A stretch of 64,000 nt of DNA from Anisakis pegreffii (taxonomy: Eukaryota; Nematoda; Chromadorea; Rhabditida; Anisakidae): NCBI GenBank assembly GCA_035041965.1, contig JAPYMA010002578.1, positions 1 through 64,000 on the forward strand. The letters run 5' to 3'. Both the position numbers and the translations under genes were made by a program. The notes beneath the pieces are model-generated. The model ran no database searches. It saw nothing but the letters and a program-made list of their open reading frames with translations, and had not been told where the DNA came from. This document shows, piece by piece, positions 24,365 through 39,968 of this stretch. Position 1 is the stretch's first letter. Each line of letters opens with the position of its first letter.

Positions 24365-27300
24365 CTAGGAACCATTCTGGGAGACAACGTTCGTAGCGCC
24401 CGTCTGGGCAGCCTGCTGACCCGACGTTTGCTGTTGTTGCTGTTGTAAGGATTGAGGCAGCTTCGGTCGTTCTTCCAACTCTTTATACTCCAAGGTCATA
24501 TCCTTTGGAATCTGGAAAAACTTTTCACATTTTTCACACTGATATCTCAACTGAAAACATGCACTGTTCAACCAAAACAGTCAACTATTCTACACATCTC
24601 TGAAGAATAAAGACTATCATAAGTTAACTCAATAAAATCATTTCCGAGAGGAAAGGGGAAATCAACTTAACGAAGAAATCAATTAAAAAGCTAAGATCCT
24701 AGAGGAAACGATAACTAGCACCAACTTTTCGCCACTGCACAGGATCGAATACATTATAAGAGCCTTTCTCGTAAGTTGATGTTTGCTCCTTCACTCCACC
24801 GTATTGCGATCGTGTCAACCACACACATAATCCCTTATGGAACCGCCAGTCTCGACTGTACAACTCACATGCGGCTGCCATTTGGTACACCTCACCAGGG
24901 CAATTGTAAAAGAGGTAGAAGAGAACATCCTCACTAAGCTTATTCAACTTTATATTCGGCAACTTTTCGCGGATCGCCACATTCGTTAGATATTCCTCGG
25001 GCACCTGCAACTATAATCTCTTCAAAATCTTATACAATCTACTACTATTCAACAAGTGATCATTTCATCAATTCCAACGCTACACAGGAATAATTCATTC
25101 ACAGATCACGCATAATATTCCACCAAAAGTATCTGAGCATCGACGATAATAATGATGCTTCCATCGGAAATGAACTCTACCACGGATGATAATCATAAAG
25201 GTAATCTCGAGCATTCCCATCGCATCAATCTCATTATGCAAACAAACAAATACCTTCGCGTCTAAGTCCTGTGTCCTACACGGGAAATCCGCCCATGGTC
25301 CACCGAAAGTTGCATACAGATTTCGTCTGAAACGCCAAATAATCACCAAAAATAACACATACCATTCTCACCAATATCCTCTGCTAGATGCGTCATTATA
25401 ATCACCACAAAAAAAACGATAATAAATAACATCGAAAGACTGAATCAATAAGATAACAAGAAGAAGCATGACAAATAAAAACTCACTCAGGTGCGTTGAG
25501 ATTAAGCCCAAGCGTGGTAAGATCATGACCCAAGGCTAACGCAACGATTGCGGGATCACTCTCAATCGCCCGCAGGAATGTGAGCAGTCCGGCCATACCA
25601 AACTGATCACTCAACATACCGGCTGGGATATTCTTTACGGTACCTGACATCAATCAACAACTTATCATACCAGTACTGCGCCAAACAGTCAAGCGTAATA
25701 TGCAAATGATTTTCATGCAATATGCAAATGATTTCAACTACATCAGAACATATTTGCTAACAATAATCGAAAAAATATGGTAATACAAACATCACGTAAA
25801 CAAAGCTGTTCTATGTTTGATGTGCTCATACAATAGTACCACTCACTATCCACAAAACACGTGTTCTATGACTGCGAGTCTAAAAGCAACAAAACACACA
25901 AAAAACACACCGTCTGGAAACGTTTGGATGCCCGTTTTGGTGTTTTCTGATATTGTTGTTGTTGACCTCTCTGTGTACCTCGAATCCGATAACACTCCAT
26001 CCGTGTTGTTTCCCTAAATCATAAACATTCATAATCAACGATATTATGCCGAACCTATCACACCATCATGAACCATTTCCGTTCTTCTACTCTCAACACC
26101 ATCATCTATGTCCTTGACTATTCAGACTCGCCAGGAAAAAGATACCACAAATAACCTAGCTCACCACCACAAAAAAATAAACAATACAATTTGCTCTAAT
26201 AAAGTAAACACACAAAAAATATTCTCCACTTAACCATAACAATAATAACAATAATCGTTCATCGATTCAACACTCTCCATTACTCTCATTCAACAATTCA
26301 CTGTATTACCCACTTATGAATTAGTTTTTCATTCGAAAACGCATCAAAAACTAAATGAAAACAAAACCAATAATCGCACACAACGCAAATAAACGTGACT
26401 ACACTTTTGCAAACATCATCATCAACTGGTAGTAAAACTCATCATACTGACAACTTATACTTTCTTTTTTTTTGTTCGATTGTGCACTTACTTCGTTCAG
26501 CGTTCGTGAACGCTATCGTTGGAAACATTTTGAACTATCTTTTTGATTTCCTTCCCTCCCCATTGTAACTCTTTCTGCTCATATCCAATCATTAAAAACA
26601 CCATATTTTCAAAATATTTTCAAACTTTACGTCGCATGCGAACATCCCTTAACAATCGTTTCAACAACAAATTACTATTACTACAAAACCACTCAATCGT
26701 TTGATGCCCATCATCAATTTTAATGACAATTTCTTGATTGACAATTTCAAAAGCTCGCTTTTTTCAACTTATTTTTTACAAGTGTTTTAATTTACCAACA
26801 ATTTTATCTTCCTTTCAGTTTCTCATCTTCGGTGAAATGCATTCTCTAGTGGCCCGTGTATGCATGTCCTATAGCACCACCCCAACTTCAGTATCATCAA
26901 AACAGATCGCAACTGCACAATCCTTTCAGAACTCATTTTGTATCTATGCATATCTCCTGATCAAGCTATAAGTAGTATTCCCTTCTCAACTTCAAGCTGT
27001 TTACTCCAACCAAATTCAGATTCAATGTATATCTCACGTTCTGAGCAATTCTTCCGACTGAACTGTCCAAATGATATCATAATAATAACAAATATCAAAC
27101 GACACAACCATAATTCACTATACGAAATGATATTCCAGTCAGATATTCCGACAGCCTTTTCAAGATTGTTCAAGAAGTGACCCACTGACTCACCAAAGGA
27201 ATCTGTCCGTGTGTGGCGTCGAGGTGATTCGCGCCCGGTAAGGCTGGGAAGTCTTCGTTTTGAATGTGAAACTCAACGTTGTTCGCCGACAGTGAGTTTC

Positions 27301-29485
27301 CATCATTTGTTCGCATTAAATTCGCTGCAAACATCACCATCAAAATACATCACAATCTCATTCAACATTAACAAATCAAATCAAACTGCTCACAGAGGAA
27401 ACGCCAAAAGACTCAACAAAATAACGAAATAACATCCTGTCAAAATGTTTTTCGCAACCGGAAAACACTCAAATACTCATCGAACACTTCGAATAGATTG
27501 ATAATTGGCAATTGGCATATACGATCGATCACAGAATTATCTCAACTCAACACTAATGGGAAAAACTTAAAAACTGAAGAGATCCGTTTTTTTTTTCGTT
27601 CTTTCTGGAATATCCTTTTCGTTTTTTCCGTCTGAAATGATGGAATCTTCCCTTCCCAAACGAACACTGTTCAGTGCATTTTGACGACAACGTTTGCTCG
27701 AATGTTGCGATAAGTGATCGATGTTAGATTGATGTGATGGAATACAGCAGATGTGTGACTCATTTCAACACATCACCCGCTCATCACCAGCAGATTTTCA
27801 TTAATTATCTTATTCAAATAACATTTTGTTCATTGAGCAACGCTGATCTGATCGTTCACTGCGATGTGCTCTATTCAGAGGAATTATTTCGTCAAATCCC
27901 TTCCCTATTACAAGGGATATTTCAGCGATAATAACACTAAAACCATCATCTTTTTGCACTTGAAGGATAACAATTACGAAGATCTTTCGAGCTGTTGAAC
28001 AACAGCACACATTCATTTGGCCATATCTTTCGAATCAATCGATCAATTCTATCAATTAACGAATCAATCAATCGATGATCAACAAAGTGATCCTTCAATT
28101 CAACTGTCAGTCGTCGCTGACCTAATCAGTGACTGCTGTCACACATCATCGTATTCTTCAGGAATGATTACAATTGTTCTCAGCTTAAAATCTTCCCAAC
28201 ATCCAAATGGGACACACTACTTTAGACTACGACAATATCATCACTATACATCTTTTTGATTTCTGTCCTGATGAACTATAGGTTCCTAAAATTATCAAAT
28301 CGGTTCCCACCAAGATTTTCCTCAGCCAGTGTATCAATCCCTGATTGATCGGTCCATTGATGACATCTGATTACCTACTCAACTTGACCAGCAATAAAAC
28401 ATCTCATTTCAAGCTACACCATATGATCCCGTTTTTCAAATTGTTCCAAGTAAACTCAAAAAACTTCCTTCAAGCTCGATGCAACAGATCATCATCATCA
28501 GAAAATCCAATCTCAAATCACACTGCATACGATGAGATCAGTGCATTATGCATAAGTGCATTTGCATGAAGTAAAGAAATCCTCTCAATATAATGCATAC
28601 AGAGTACACACCAAAACAAACATGATAAATTGAAATAAAACACAATCAAGTAAAATCACAGCAAAACAAAATAAAATAGAGATGAGCACTGACCATATGG
28701 ACGCTGCAATGCTGTATAGACATCTTTCGCCACTGATGATGCACCAGTCGATGAGTTATTCGAGTTATTCGACGTTGACGAATACAGATTATTATTAATA
28801 ATATTATTAGTAATATTTGGTTGCGTCGTTGTTGCAGAGAGTGATGTTGTTATGCTGTTACTAGTGCCACTGTTCGACGTTAAGCCGTTTATGTTATTCA
28901 ATATGTTGTTCGCTCCAACCCCGAGACCGATGCTCGTGTGCTGACCGCCACCGTTGCCACCACCAGCACCACTTCCACTGCTGTTACTCGAGGAAATCGG
29001 TGACTGTGACGAGTAGGAGGTCGTTGGGATGGATGTGAACGCACTCGTCGATGACGGTGACGAGCGAACGCCCAACGATGGGAATTCTGAATCGTTTAGA
29101 ATTGTGCTTGCGGTCGTGATGCTGTTGTTGCTGTCTGCTGACGATAGAAACGATGCGGCGCCTGCTGTATGAGAATTGAGCAGTGAACTTCGACAGGTCA
29201 CGTTCACGGATGGTACTAGAGAGCTGATGATGTTGTGGTTGGAAGTATTATTGCTGGAATTATTGCTCAGAAATGACGACGACTGCGTATGGGCCAACGA
29301 GCCTGCGGATGCGGGATTCGAAGCGAGTAAGAGACGATGATGGTGATTGCTGGATGAACGATGATCTGTGGGTGTGCTGGAGGATGATGCAAGGATCGTC
29401 GTTAGGCCACTACTACTCATCGGGACGACTACCTCTCGCATAACAACATTTTCTTGTGCGCTGATCAATTTCTTGAATATAATTT
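24365..29485 (-). CDS. cnot2: CNOT2, CCR4-NOT complex subunit
   Basis: CNOT2 binds CNOT3 and the CNOT1 scaffold in the CCR4-NOT deadenylase. Seven phased exons are seen: 29485-28694, 27324-27194, 26013-25911, 25643-25487, 25326-25254, 25004-24726 and 24511-24365 (TAG stop). From the ATG at 29441 they give 545 residues, close to human CNOT2. The large first exon encodes a Ser/Asn/Gly-rich disordered region with one 'LNDSEFPSLG' motif. The next exon has the conserved 'HIQNEDFPALPG'. Then come 'TGIQTFPDG', 'DQFGMAGLLTFLRAIE', 'LGHDLTTLGLNLNAPE', 'GPWADFPCR', 'VPEEYLTNVAIREKL', the NOT-box 'FYNCPGEVYQMAAACELY', 'RDWRFHKG' and 'LEYKELEERPKLP'. A Gln-rich tail of about 25 residues is added at the C-terminus. 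The exon starting at 29485 has a TTTTTGCAG acceptor, so it may be cis- or trans-spliced, with a non-coding first exon near 40.9 kb. Confidence 0.95.
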
Positions 29486-31563
29486 CTGCAAAAACAAAAA
29501 CATCACATCAAAAATCCAATCGATCCCATATTATGGTGTTAACCATTCGTATAACCAATAATATTTTACCACAATAATAACAATAATCACTTTCACTTCG
29601 CGTTTATAGAATATATCGCAAACAAAAACGATCACGTCACCAACTCCCCATACAAATCCACTACTTGTAAATCAAGTAGTAGATCTCTATCGGGTCAACG
29701 CGTAGTAAAAAAATCAACACGACGACTTAAACGACTTAATCAAAATCGATGGACACATTGGACAACACATGCAAAAATCTCTTCTTCTACAAACAAATGA
29801 GACCAAAGTTCCTGAATAAACTCCACAATATTTCCATATCCCAATTCTATATTTCCTTTTCCACAAAACAAGACGAATTCATAACGCTCCGTAATGTAAC
29901 AACGTCACAACGCGTAAACTTTCAATCGCTTCATGTAAAACAACTCTCGTTCATAAAAAATCACCGTAGAAAATCAACAAAAACGTCATCTTCGACGATA
30001 TTATAAAACCAACAATCGAAAACATCAACACACATGCGGCCATAATGTACCTAGACATAACAAAGAACTGAACTGATAGGATGGATAAATAACCAAAATG
30101 AACTACACAACAACATTTTACGTCAACAATAATAAACCATCCATATCACCCATCAAACTTTATGTACTAACAATAAATTAGAGGTATGTAACGCACATAA
30201 TCATTATACGAAAATGACCCTTTGCTCGGTCACTGAATAATCATCAATCACACATATGCGCATAAAACAAACAGTAAAAGCAACGATTTCCTTACATTCG
30301 AATAGTCATCATTAGCATCTGTTCAATAGGCGATGTAGTAACCATCCAACAGCATCGTTAACTGATAAAAACTATTTGCTTAATCCTCCTCTGCATATAA
30401 CTAGACGACTCTAGTCGCTATCTGGGAAAAACGCGTATATAATCACATCGAATAATACCAGTAGAACCCCTCTCTCCTATAGCTATCATCAAAAAAGTGA
30501 TCGAAATTTTACTCCTTTTACAAGCCAATACCCTAAAAACCTTATCAAACCAGTAAAAACTTATGAAGTCCAACGATCACACCACTGCAAAAAAACTGAT
30601 TCAATCAAAAAATTGGTTCCACGTCAAGGCCAACGTCATCAATATCCAACCAAGTACGTTGTCGTAAATGAACAAACATCAAACAAAAATATCAATGACT
30701 ATATACATCAAACCACTGAATGACTGACTATATTTCAATGACAGATCCATCCAACAACTAAATGAAGTGAATAAAAAATTCCTTCCCATTACACTTAAAA
30801 TGCTTCCATACAAATAGATTGGCCCGGGAAAATGCTCTCAACGCAAGAATCAATAAAACTCAAAAATGTTGCTTCAAAGCGCCAGGAAACACGTCCTAAG
30901 CAACTAACTCTCACACCAAACAATACATCACACACACAACAAACCGATCATGGATAACATTTCCTTTGCTACATTCATTCCGTTCACACCAACAATTAGT
31001 AGCTCCTCTAAGTTTCATAGATCACCACGCAATACTGAAATATAACAGCACTGCTTTCAGTTCTAGAAAAAGTACTCTTATTTTCACTACTGCTGCAAGC
31101 TTAATCACTATTAGGATTCTTACTCATCTCACTAACATCTTTTATTATCATCAATACTTTACGATGACTAATACTAAATTTATTTGTTTTACTATCACTT
31201 TTATATTACTCCTACATCCGTCATAATTTCGAAACCACCTTCGCGTTAATATCTTCCTCATAATTACCATCACTCTCACTACTACCATTACTAAAATATA
31301 TTATTTCAAATAAAGTAGCATAAAGTGGTATGAATAAAGTAGATAATATCATTTTCTCAATTACCAGTACCAATCAAGACACGGATTACGCAATCCAACT
31401 GTTCAAAGAGGGTGTACTCGAAAAGTCACAAAAATCAAAGAAACAAGCAGATCGAACCCCCTTCCAATACCTCACAAACTGTCACATGTGCGTTACTTAC
31501 TGCTCATCGATGTATGAGCAAACGATCACCTCGAATAAAACCGAGCAAACCTTATTAATCACC

Positions 31564-31638
31564 ATATTCCATGACCGAACCCACTTCAAAATTCGACGAA
31601 CAATCAGCAAAACTCTATAAACACGTATTCTATGAACA
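31564..31638. repeat. 75 bp direct repeat, copy 1
   Basis: Identical to 32317-32391 except for one C/T difference near its end, 753 bases apart. It begins 'ATATTCCATGACCG'. Flanks are unrelated. Confidence 0.9.
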
Positions 31639-32316
31639 TGCAAAAAAATGGAAGCAATAAAGAACGCATATCTAATGCAACATACATCCTATGTTCTTGA
31701 TTCTTATGATACGACAATAAAGTAGCAAGCGACGACCACAGATACTCTCACTCACTCACACATCAAATTAACTTCCTCCACTCTTCAAACTGAACTCAAA
31801 AAACTGCTCACCGAAGAAATTTTTTCAGCAATTTTTTTCACCAACTCAAAAATGCTCGAACAAATTTTCATCAACTCATCATGACTTCTGAATGAATGTT
31901 CATCATAAAAACATAAAATACCTAGTAAAAAAATTCACATCAATTCGCTGCGAGTACATCATCGAGCACAATTACTAATGCACAGTAATTAGTTGAATCA
32001 GATAGATACCAATACTCACTAAATACCAATTTCAATTTTCGTTCCCTCAGAGTGGGAAAAAAAGTGGCAAATATGAAAACCAGTCAGCGATATGAAAAAA
32101 TAATAATGTAATCATCAACACTTTAAGTAATAGTTCATAAAAAAATTCACAAAAATTCTCCGCAAATACTAGTGAAACATTACCAGTAAAAAACCAACTA
32201 ATCAAAAAATTCTCAAGGTATGCACGATTGCGCTGGTAAGACCTATACTTCCTCATGTAATCCAACAAACTCTCGAAAACTTGAATCTACTCTCAATTCT
32301 TACTACCATTCATGAT

Positions 32317-32391
32317 ATATTCCATGACCGAACCCACTTCAAAATTCGACGAACAATCAGCAAAACTCTATAAACATGTATTCTATGAACA
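32317..32391. repeat. 75 bp direct repeat, copy 2
   Basis: Second copy of the 31564-31638 repeat, same orientation, 74 of 75 bases matching. The sharp boundaries point to a recent local duplication or gene-conversion event. Confidence 0.9.
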
Positions 32392-35300
32392 CTAATAACA
32401 TTCGAACAGTTTCCTTCGAAAACGAATTACACGTGTACTTTCTTGAACGACTGAATAAATATTACACAAATAACAGAATATGAAAAATGTCACTACTGGA
32501 AATGAAGCACGCTCTAGAGCAGTGTTAATAACGATATAAACGTTAACGAATCAATCTGCTTTCTTATCATATTAAAAGTACACGAATCTAGACAGCTCGT
32601 TTAATACCTATTATACCGTTAGTACAACATTCAATACAAACGTTCCAATTTTCAAATCTCCGCAAATAAGATAAAATGTGAAACAAACTACAAACAAACA
32701 CACAAATCTCGCGCAACTAAACACGTTTGATCACCAAAAACTCACACGATTAAAAATATGAAAAAAAATGTGCTTCAAGAGAATTAGCAGCAGTACGATG
32801 CTGTCTGTCTGTTGTCATAGGAAATCTATGCAATTCCACCGAGTTCCTGTACTTTCTTCTATAACATCCTGTCAATGAACCGCTTTCACAGTAAACGAAT
32901 CCAGTTAATAGTAAAGTATTCCGTAAATTCTATCCATTCACGACCAACAACCATCACATATACACAAACAAAACGAACGGTCAACAAGCAGAGCTCAAAA
33001 GCTCAAAAGCTGGAATTCGTTTAAGTTCATTTAATTACGTGACTTGAAAGCTTGCTGATCGCATCCCTTCGCAAGGTAATGTACTTCTTCTCGAAACCAC
33101 TTACTACAATAGATAATCGCGTGCATACACGCTCAAGTTTTAAGAAAGCACAACGAGAAACACGCACAACTTATAATAAATTATTAACAATATTATCTGC
33201 TATGATTACCGATGCCCCGCGCACACATTTATCCTTCACAGATTCTTTCAAATCCCAATGAACTCAAGGGCTGGTAATCTGCGCCAATAAATTCACCAAC
33301 TTCAAGGGCTGCTCATCGACGAAAGATGTTTCATCAACAGGAAATTTAAATCCATCATTGAATAAATGAATTACAAGTGAAAACTTAATAAAAGTAGTTG
33401 TTGATAACATTGATAATACGAGTTTAATTGTAATGTTCCAAATGATTTTAATAGTGATCCTGATTAATGATCGAATAATCGTTCTTTTTGAATTCGCGTA
33501 AAACTTCTTGCATTCCACGAATGAAATAACTTTAACGTTCAGTAAACAAAATTAATCGACCAACGTTCACTCGCATGATCTCTGATCAATTCATTCAATT
33601 CTTTCCACAACCAAAAAGACTCGTAGCAATAAATCTGACAACGAGCACAAAAACAATTCAACAACCAACGAAAAAAATCTTCGTGAAGGATTACTCAAAC
33701 CATTACATTACTACTCATTTCGTGTTCACTCCAATATCAGTACTCGCTATAATTCCTATTAAAAGTTAACATCTCCTATGAATGAATCCCCTTGAGTGGA
33801 TCAAAATTGAAAATTTGTTGAATAATCCTACGAAAAACATTGCAAATTCTATCAATTAGTCTCAATTCGCATCACTGCCAAAACTACAAATATGCGTACG
33901 TATCATGCCATACATACTATAATGACACACTACAAATGCAATGGATACACAACACGACTCGATCGCAAGCAACTACAAGAAGACTTTCAACAATCCTCAG
34001 AGATTTCACTGCAAGTCACCAGTGTTGAACTATGATCCAAATCAATAAGTCAGTCACAAACGAACAGCCAGTCAGTAGTTCATAATGAATGTCCCTCAAC
34101 TGCTTGTCCAATAAATCAATCACGAACAACTCCAAATAAGCCACTAACTCACTTCACCTCAAAATCCCAACAACACAGTGCTGCTGCTGTGAATGCATTC
34201 GAATGCCTAATTCTGCCTAAACGCATATCTCAACCCATAATTCGATAAAACTTCCCGTTTCAAATTCAATTCTCAGTCTACACTCAACGCTACTGCTACT
34301 CGAAACCGAACAACACGTTGAATGCCTTCATTTCGTTTCGATTGCTCTCATTTTCCAGCACCTCAAAAAACCTCTATGAATTTCTCGTCTTTTACAACAA
34401 AATCGCCTTCATATATCTCTCTCACGATCAGACTCAAATTCTAAATTCACAGCATAAAATAAACGAGAACCCACTCGGAATACTTTCATCCTGTGCCTGA
34501 TTGCACAATTCAGTTTCAATTCAATAGCCTATTTATTTTTAATGTCAGCATCGCGGCATCAACACATCGATGAGTGGGCAAAAAAGATTATGGCCATAAT
34601 TCTCTGCTGATGATCACGACGATGAAATGATCAAAAATATTATGAGTTTTATATGACTGCATCGGTATCGCATAAAATAATAATGATTATGAACAAAATT
34701 ACCGTCAAATAATAATAATCACACGTTGAATACCAATAATAACGAAACGAAAAATATCAACGAAAATGACGACGATTCGAACAGTTCTTGTGATAACATA
34801 TTACTGATAACACCAACAAAAAAAGCGAAATAATCCGAATAATACACCTATCAATAACAATACCCATATCAACGATAACGCTATCCAAAGCAAATGCTAT
34901 AATCAGAACGAGTGGCACCTATAATAATACCAAAACAACGTGAACAATGGTCGTTAAATGATAAATTTAACAGCACGACAACAGGAAAAGCATTGTATTA
35001 TTGTAAACAAACATATATGGTGCTAACTGTTCACTGATGCTAAATTCCATGACAAATATTACAAAACTGATAATGACTGCTGCTGCTGCAGCTGCTGCTT
35101 ATTTCACCCTCTTCTACCCTATTATTCTTCTAACCAAGCACGTTTCATCGTCCAAAAATCGCACGGAAACATTCCACATCTCCCATCCATTCCTGATGCT
35201 ATACAATGACAAACTAATTCTAGGCAACGACTAACAATCAAGAAAAGAAGAACGTCCTTTGCTTACAATTACAAAATACGATCACGACCCTTTCAAAAAA

Positions 35301-37710
35301 TGTGAAATATAAAAGCATAATGCAATCAATCAATCAATCACGCATTCACCATCTACACCACAATATGCAAATGATTTTGCATCGTACAACTGATATAATC
35401 TCCAATGTGAAACCCTATCAAAATAGAATTCAACTTCCTTCTCACCGCTACATGAATGCATCAAAACACTATATGCCAAAAACATCACGTATGCATGACA
35501 TATACGGACTGTACTGTTTCTAAAAAAGATGCTACATGTAGCAATATCAATCCATGATTCAGCACGTTCACTAATAAAAGCATCAGGCACTCCTGTATCA
35601 TCCATTCCGTCTTTCACTACAGCCAATCAATCACGTGCACTGGCTCCACAACCGAAAGCATGTCACTGTTCCACTTTTAAAAATATCAAATTGAAGCAAC
35701 AAGTACGAAACACTTCAAGAAGCTCAACGCTTCAGCGAACCACGAATAAATCATCACTCAATCACAAACACGACCAACTGCAAACCATTACGCTTCCTAC
35801 AATATTTTCAACGAAACGACGACCACGTAAAGTTTATCAATCACCCGAATTCCCTTCCACTCATCTTCTACACGGAATAAACAACACATCGATGAATGCC
35901 GCGAAAATAAAGTGCAAATGAGAAAAATGAAACGACGAAAACGAAGCCAATTTACACTCGTTTAAAGTGCGGCGCTCGTTTCAACGAATCAAATACTCAT
36001 GCACGTCGTCAACGTCAACGTTACACCTCTTGTCAACGTTACATTCAGGTCAGCACGAAAAATGCTTACAATTAGCGAATAATTACTTTACTCATCGATA
36101 AAGCAGCACTCACTCTTCATCCTACTACAACACAACACAGTACAACTCAAATTCATTCTCATCAACGATCATCCAAAATTACGACAAATTGAAACGACCC
36201 ATATTCACCGAACTCTCACAGCCATTGCGGGAATAACAATAACACCGCAATATCGCAAATTAGAAACAGTTTCAAGCTCATCATTAATAAGTTCGTATCC
36301 CACAACGAAGAATGAAATAAGTTAAGCCTTCCAACAACGAAACTGCCTCCATCTACTACAACAACAAGAGCAACAATACAAACTATCGATTCGTACTCAT
36401 TATTCATGACACCTATTCGACGATGGTTAGGCTCGCATTCTACCGGACACTATGTGCCAATAGCCATAACACTAATAACAACCAGAAATCATTACAACAA
36501 TTAATCAAAATCACTCGAGTTCAAGTCATCAATAACTGCCATTTATGTCTTGCTCTCATATTCGAAAGCAAATTCAAATTCGAAAGTATAATCAGAAAGC
36601 ATTTGCCGTAAACAATCACTGGGTGACTGCTGCAGTTAAGTGACGAAATTACTGACTACGAACGCGAATTCCTCAACACCATTGCACGTACACATAAAAA
36701 ACTTTATGACGACCGAACAAGCACAGTTGAAAATTGAATTCATGCGCCATAATAACAACAACGACGGCATTGTAATAGCAAACCGACCGACTTCATGAAT
36801 ATTATTCCAAAGCACGCACATTCAGATTATTCCATCCAACAACACAAAATCCAGCAGCAAACTTTCCCACGAAATATGCTCTCTATGCACCGAATATAAA
36901 CGATTTAACGAAAGGCAAAAACACTTTTCGTTCACGCAATCTTTTTTTCGGTATTGTTCATCGCGGCCATACACCAATTACGCTCGTTCAAATAAATCAT
37001 GACATGAATTATTAAAAACTATAAAATTTCTGCGCTCTTCCGAGAAACTTCACATACAGTGCAGAACGTATGTATGAACTTAACATATTTCACGGCTTCA
37101 CGCACGATATCATGTCACATTCCTTTAAAACTCAAATCAAATCCGTTCACCAAAAAAAAACAACGTTTCAGAATGAAATCAAAAGTACAACGCATTATCA
37201 ACCCACCAAAAAATTGAAACGCAAGCAAGCAAGCGAAACTTCGATGTAGCTTTCAGTGAAGCGAAAGGCTTCACAGGAACGAAGTTAGTTAAAGTAGTCA
37301 TCATCTACGCGCACATATATACAACATACAATTCATAATCAATACTCAAAATCTCATATCCTATCCTCTTCAAAGAATATCATATATCGATTGAACAATA
37401 TTAATGAAACCGAACGAAATCCACCTTATCACCTCTTCCTACGCTCCTAATTGTAAGTACATCAAACCATCCCTATTCACTCATTGATTTGCAAAATTTT
37501 ACAAAAAAAAACTGAAAAAAAAAACAACACAAAGCACTTAAAATTCCAATACGAAGCAATCCCTTCCAAATAAACACATTTTTGAAACATTTTAACACAC
37601 CAAGCGCCGTCATAATCATCATTATTCTACCAAAAAATACCCTCAAAAAAAACATCATCAAATATAAACCGACTAAACGCGATGATGCGAAGATGAAATT
37701 ATTTCTTAAT

Positions 37711-37977
37711 CTACGCATCGCAATCGCTTTTCATCACGAAAACATCACGATGTGTTTTGAGTGAGTGAACGAGGCTCCTTATACAATTTAGGAATATAAA
37801 GCAATCATCCACACCAGACTGTTGAGTGGCTATCTTGCAATAATAATCTTCACATAAAGAACAAAAAAAACCTTTTTCTACAGAATCAATCGAAACGGAA
37901 TCATTTTCAGATAATGATTCCCTTATATTTCGTATAACATATAAACGCTTCTCAATTGTCCAACGACTCATCACCAT
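37711..37977 (-). CDS. Hypothetical 88-residue ORF
   Basis: An ATG-started minus-strand frame in the long G-poor region. It begins 'MVMSRWTIEKRLYVIRNI', is rich in charged residues and contains a 'CSLCEDYYC' cluster, so it looks less like chance than its neighbours. No family is recognised and no splice evidence supports it. It could be a nested gene or an exon of the enclosing transcript. Confidence 0.2.
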   Translation of the reverse strand: MVMSRWTIEKRLYVIRNIRESLSENDSVSIDSVEKGFFCSLCEDYYCKIATQQSGVDDCFIFLNCIRSLVHSLKTHRDVFVMKSDCDA

Positions 37978-39968
37978 TAATAATCAAAGAAAACCAATCA
38001 GCACTATTCATTACTGGACACATTTTAACCATGCACATTTTACCGCAGCTATTCCAGTTATTTGAACAGAATTCATAATATAAGGCGAAATTGCTCAAAG
38101 AATCCCTTCCATTTCAACTGGCCAGCATTTACGATTCAAAAATATGAATGAGAATGACAAATTCTGCCTGCTTTGCTGGTCTTTAGGTGTTTACCTCGTG
38201 ACTTGTTATCGTTGGTGATTTGGGATCATTAACATAACAATGAATGCAAATAATTTAGCCTTTAATATATCAATTGCTGCCCACAATAAGTACAAATTAT
38301 TCAAGTATTAGTTGTATTAATCTGCGTTGCAAACATGCGAAATCATGTGAATATCACGAACAGATTATTCGCAATAGTATACACTGGACATGAAGTGAGG
38401 TGATGAAGAATATTCAAAAACTTTTTACTGTTTTGCAATGCTGCAAGTCGATTAATTCAGGGATGAATATTTCAGTGATTATGCTAACAGCAACACAGCA
38501 ACTGCCACATGCAATATCAACTCAACAAAAATCCCAACGGCATAGAAAAAAAAAGAAGACTAGTATCGATTTTTGAGCAATCAAACAACAGCAATGAAGG
38601 GAATTCAATGAAGAACATTACATTGAAATTACTTTCAAATTAAGACACTATTCAAGGCATCCATCTGAGAGCAGCGTTAAACAACAAATGAATACCCTCG
38701 ATGCTGCTGCTTAAAACGATGACGTGATTCCTTAATCTATCAGTTTTTTTTTTGTGTCACAGAAAAATACTTCCCAGTCCCTTTTTGATGAATGAAACAT
38801 CAAAACATCGAAAAGTCTTTCTGTAGTCGAATTCTTTTTTTTTGAGATCAATACACTCGAATCCCCTCAGGTTCTTGACCTTAACATGCTATATTCGGTT
38901 TCCTAAACAATGTCATATTCCACGTTTACTTGCTCATTTACTAGCCAGTGCTTAAACTTCAATTTATCCTGATTGTCTGAGGTTCTCCACTGTGAAACGG
39001 TTAATCAGTCATGTTAATCTGAACTTGCCTTACCCGTTTCCAGCTCGTATGCACAACTGCTTCGTTCGATAATGTACAACTAAAAACCACCCAACCATAC
39101 ACCTACTACCTACCTATCCGTTCTAATTCATTTACTTAAAATCAATGAAGTGATAACAACGCTTTGTCTCCGTTACGTTACTTCAACGAATGACCTTCTG
39201 CTCTGGAATATGTAAATGTTACGTGTGCGCATAATAATGAAGCCTGTCCCTCTATGCACTAGTTATCGTCCGTCAGATTACATCGTTCGTTCAAAATCCA
39301 TCGAGCAATTATTTCATTTGAATGAGTCTACCTCACGTCTCAGTAGTTGTTGCATCGCGCTAGTCACTTAGAATAAAATGTACTATTGAGATGGATGGAT
39401 GGAATTCTACACGAATGTCACACACTCACCACATATGCATGCATACACACAGACACGTATTGCAAATGGTTCATTTAATGATTGCCGGCCACATTAAAAC
39501 CACTACGAATTGCGCGATCACCGACAATGGCCAGCCATTTGAGCAAAAATTTCACGCAAAAAAATCACTTCAATTGCGAAATATCAATGCGATTCAACAC
39601 TTTTTGCAAACGACAACACATTGCAAAGGCAATATTTTTCAAATTTCATTTCCAGTTTTATGCACAATCTGATTTGCTTCCATGCTTTTTTTCTCTGAAA
39701 ATCAAAAAACAAAAAATTGGGCATCAAATTGTTGGAGATAACTTTACAAATTTTATTTCTGACGAGTAAAATGTTCTAGGGAACGTGCATAAAAAATACC
39801 GATTCTTGCATTCAATATCTAGTTCAATATAGAGACAACACAACAACCGGAATGTTTTAAGTGCCAAAGCAAAATCCTCTTCAACGGTTACTGGTAACAA
39901 TGAAGCACACAAAAGGATTTCTTATTTAGCTGATGTGAGTTTATAATCTTTGAGTTGTTCAGTTTTGA

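Noticed and set aside
28656..28693. C-terminal tail 'SSLFYFVLL' after the large CNOT2 exon
   Set aside because: This is read-through past the donor at 28694; splicing to 27324 restores the conserved CNOT2 sequence.
34767..34780. tRNA B-box-like sequence GATTCGAAC
   Set aside because: No matching A-box or cloverleaf arms around it. No other tRNA candidate was found on a visual scan.
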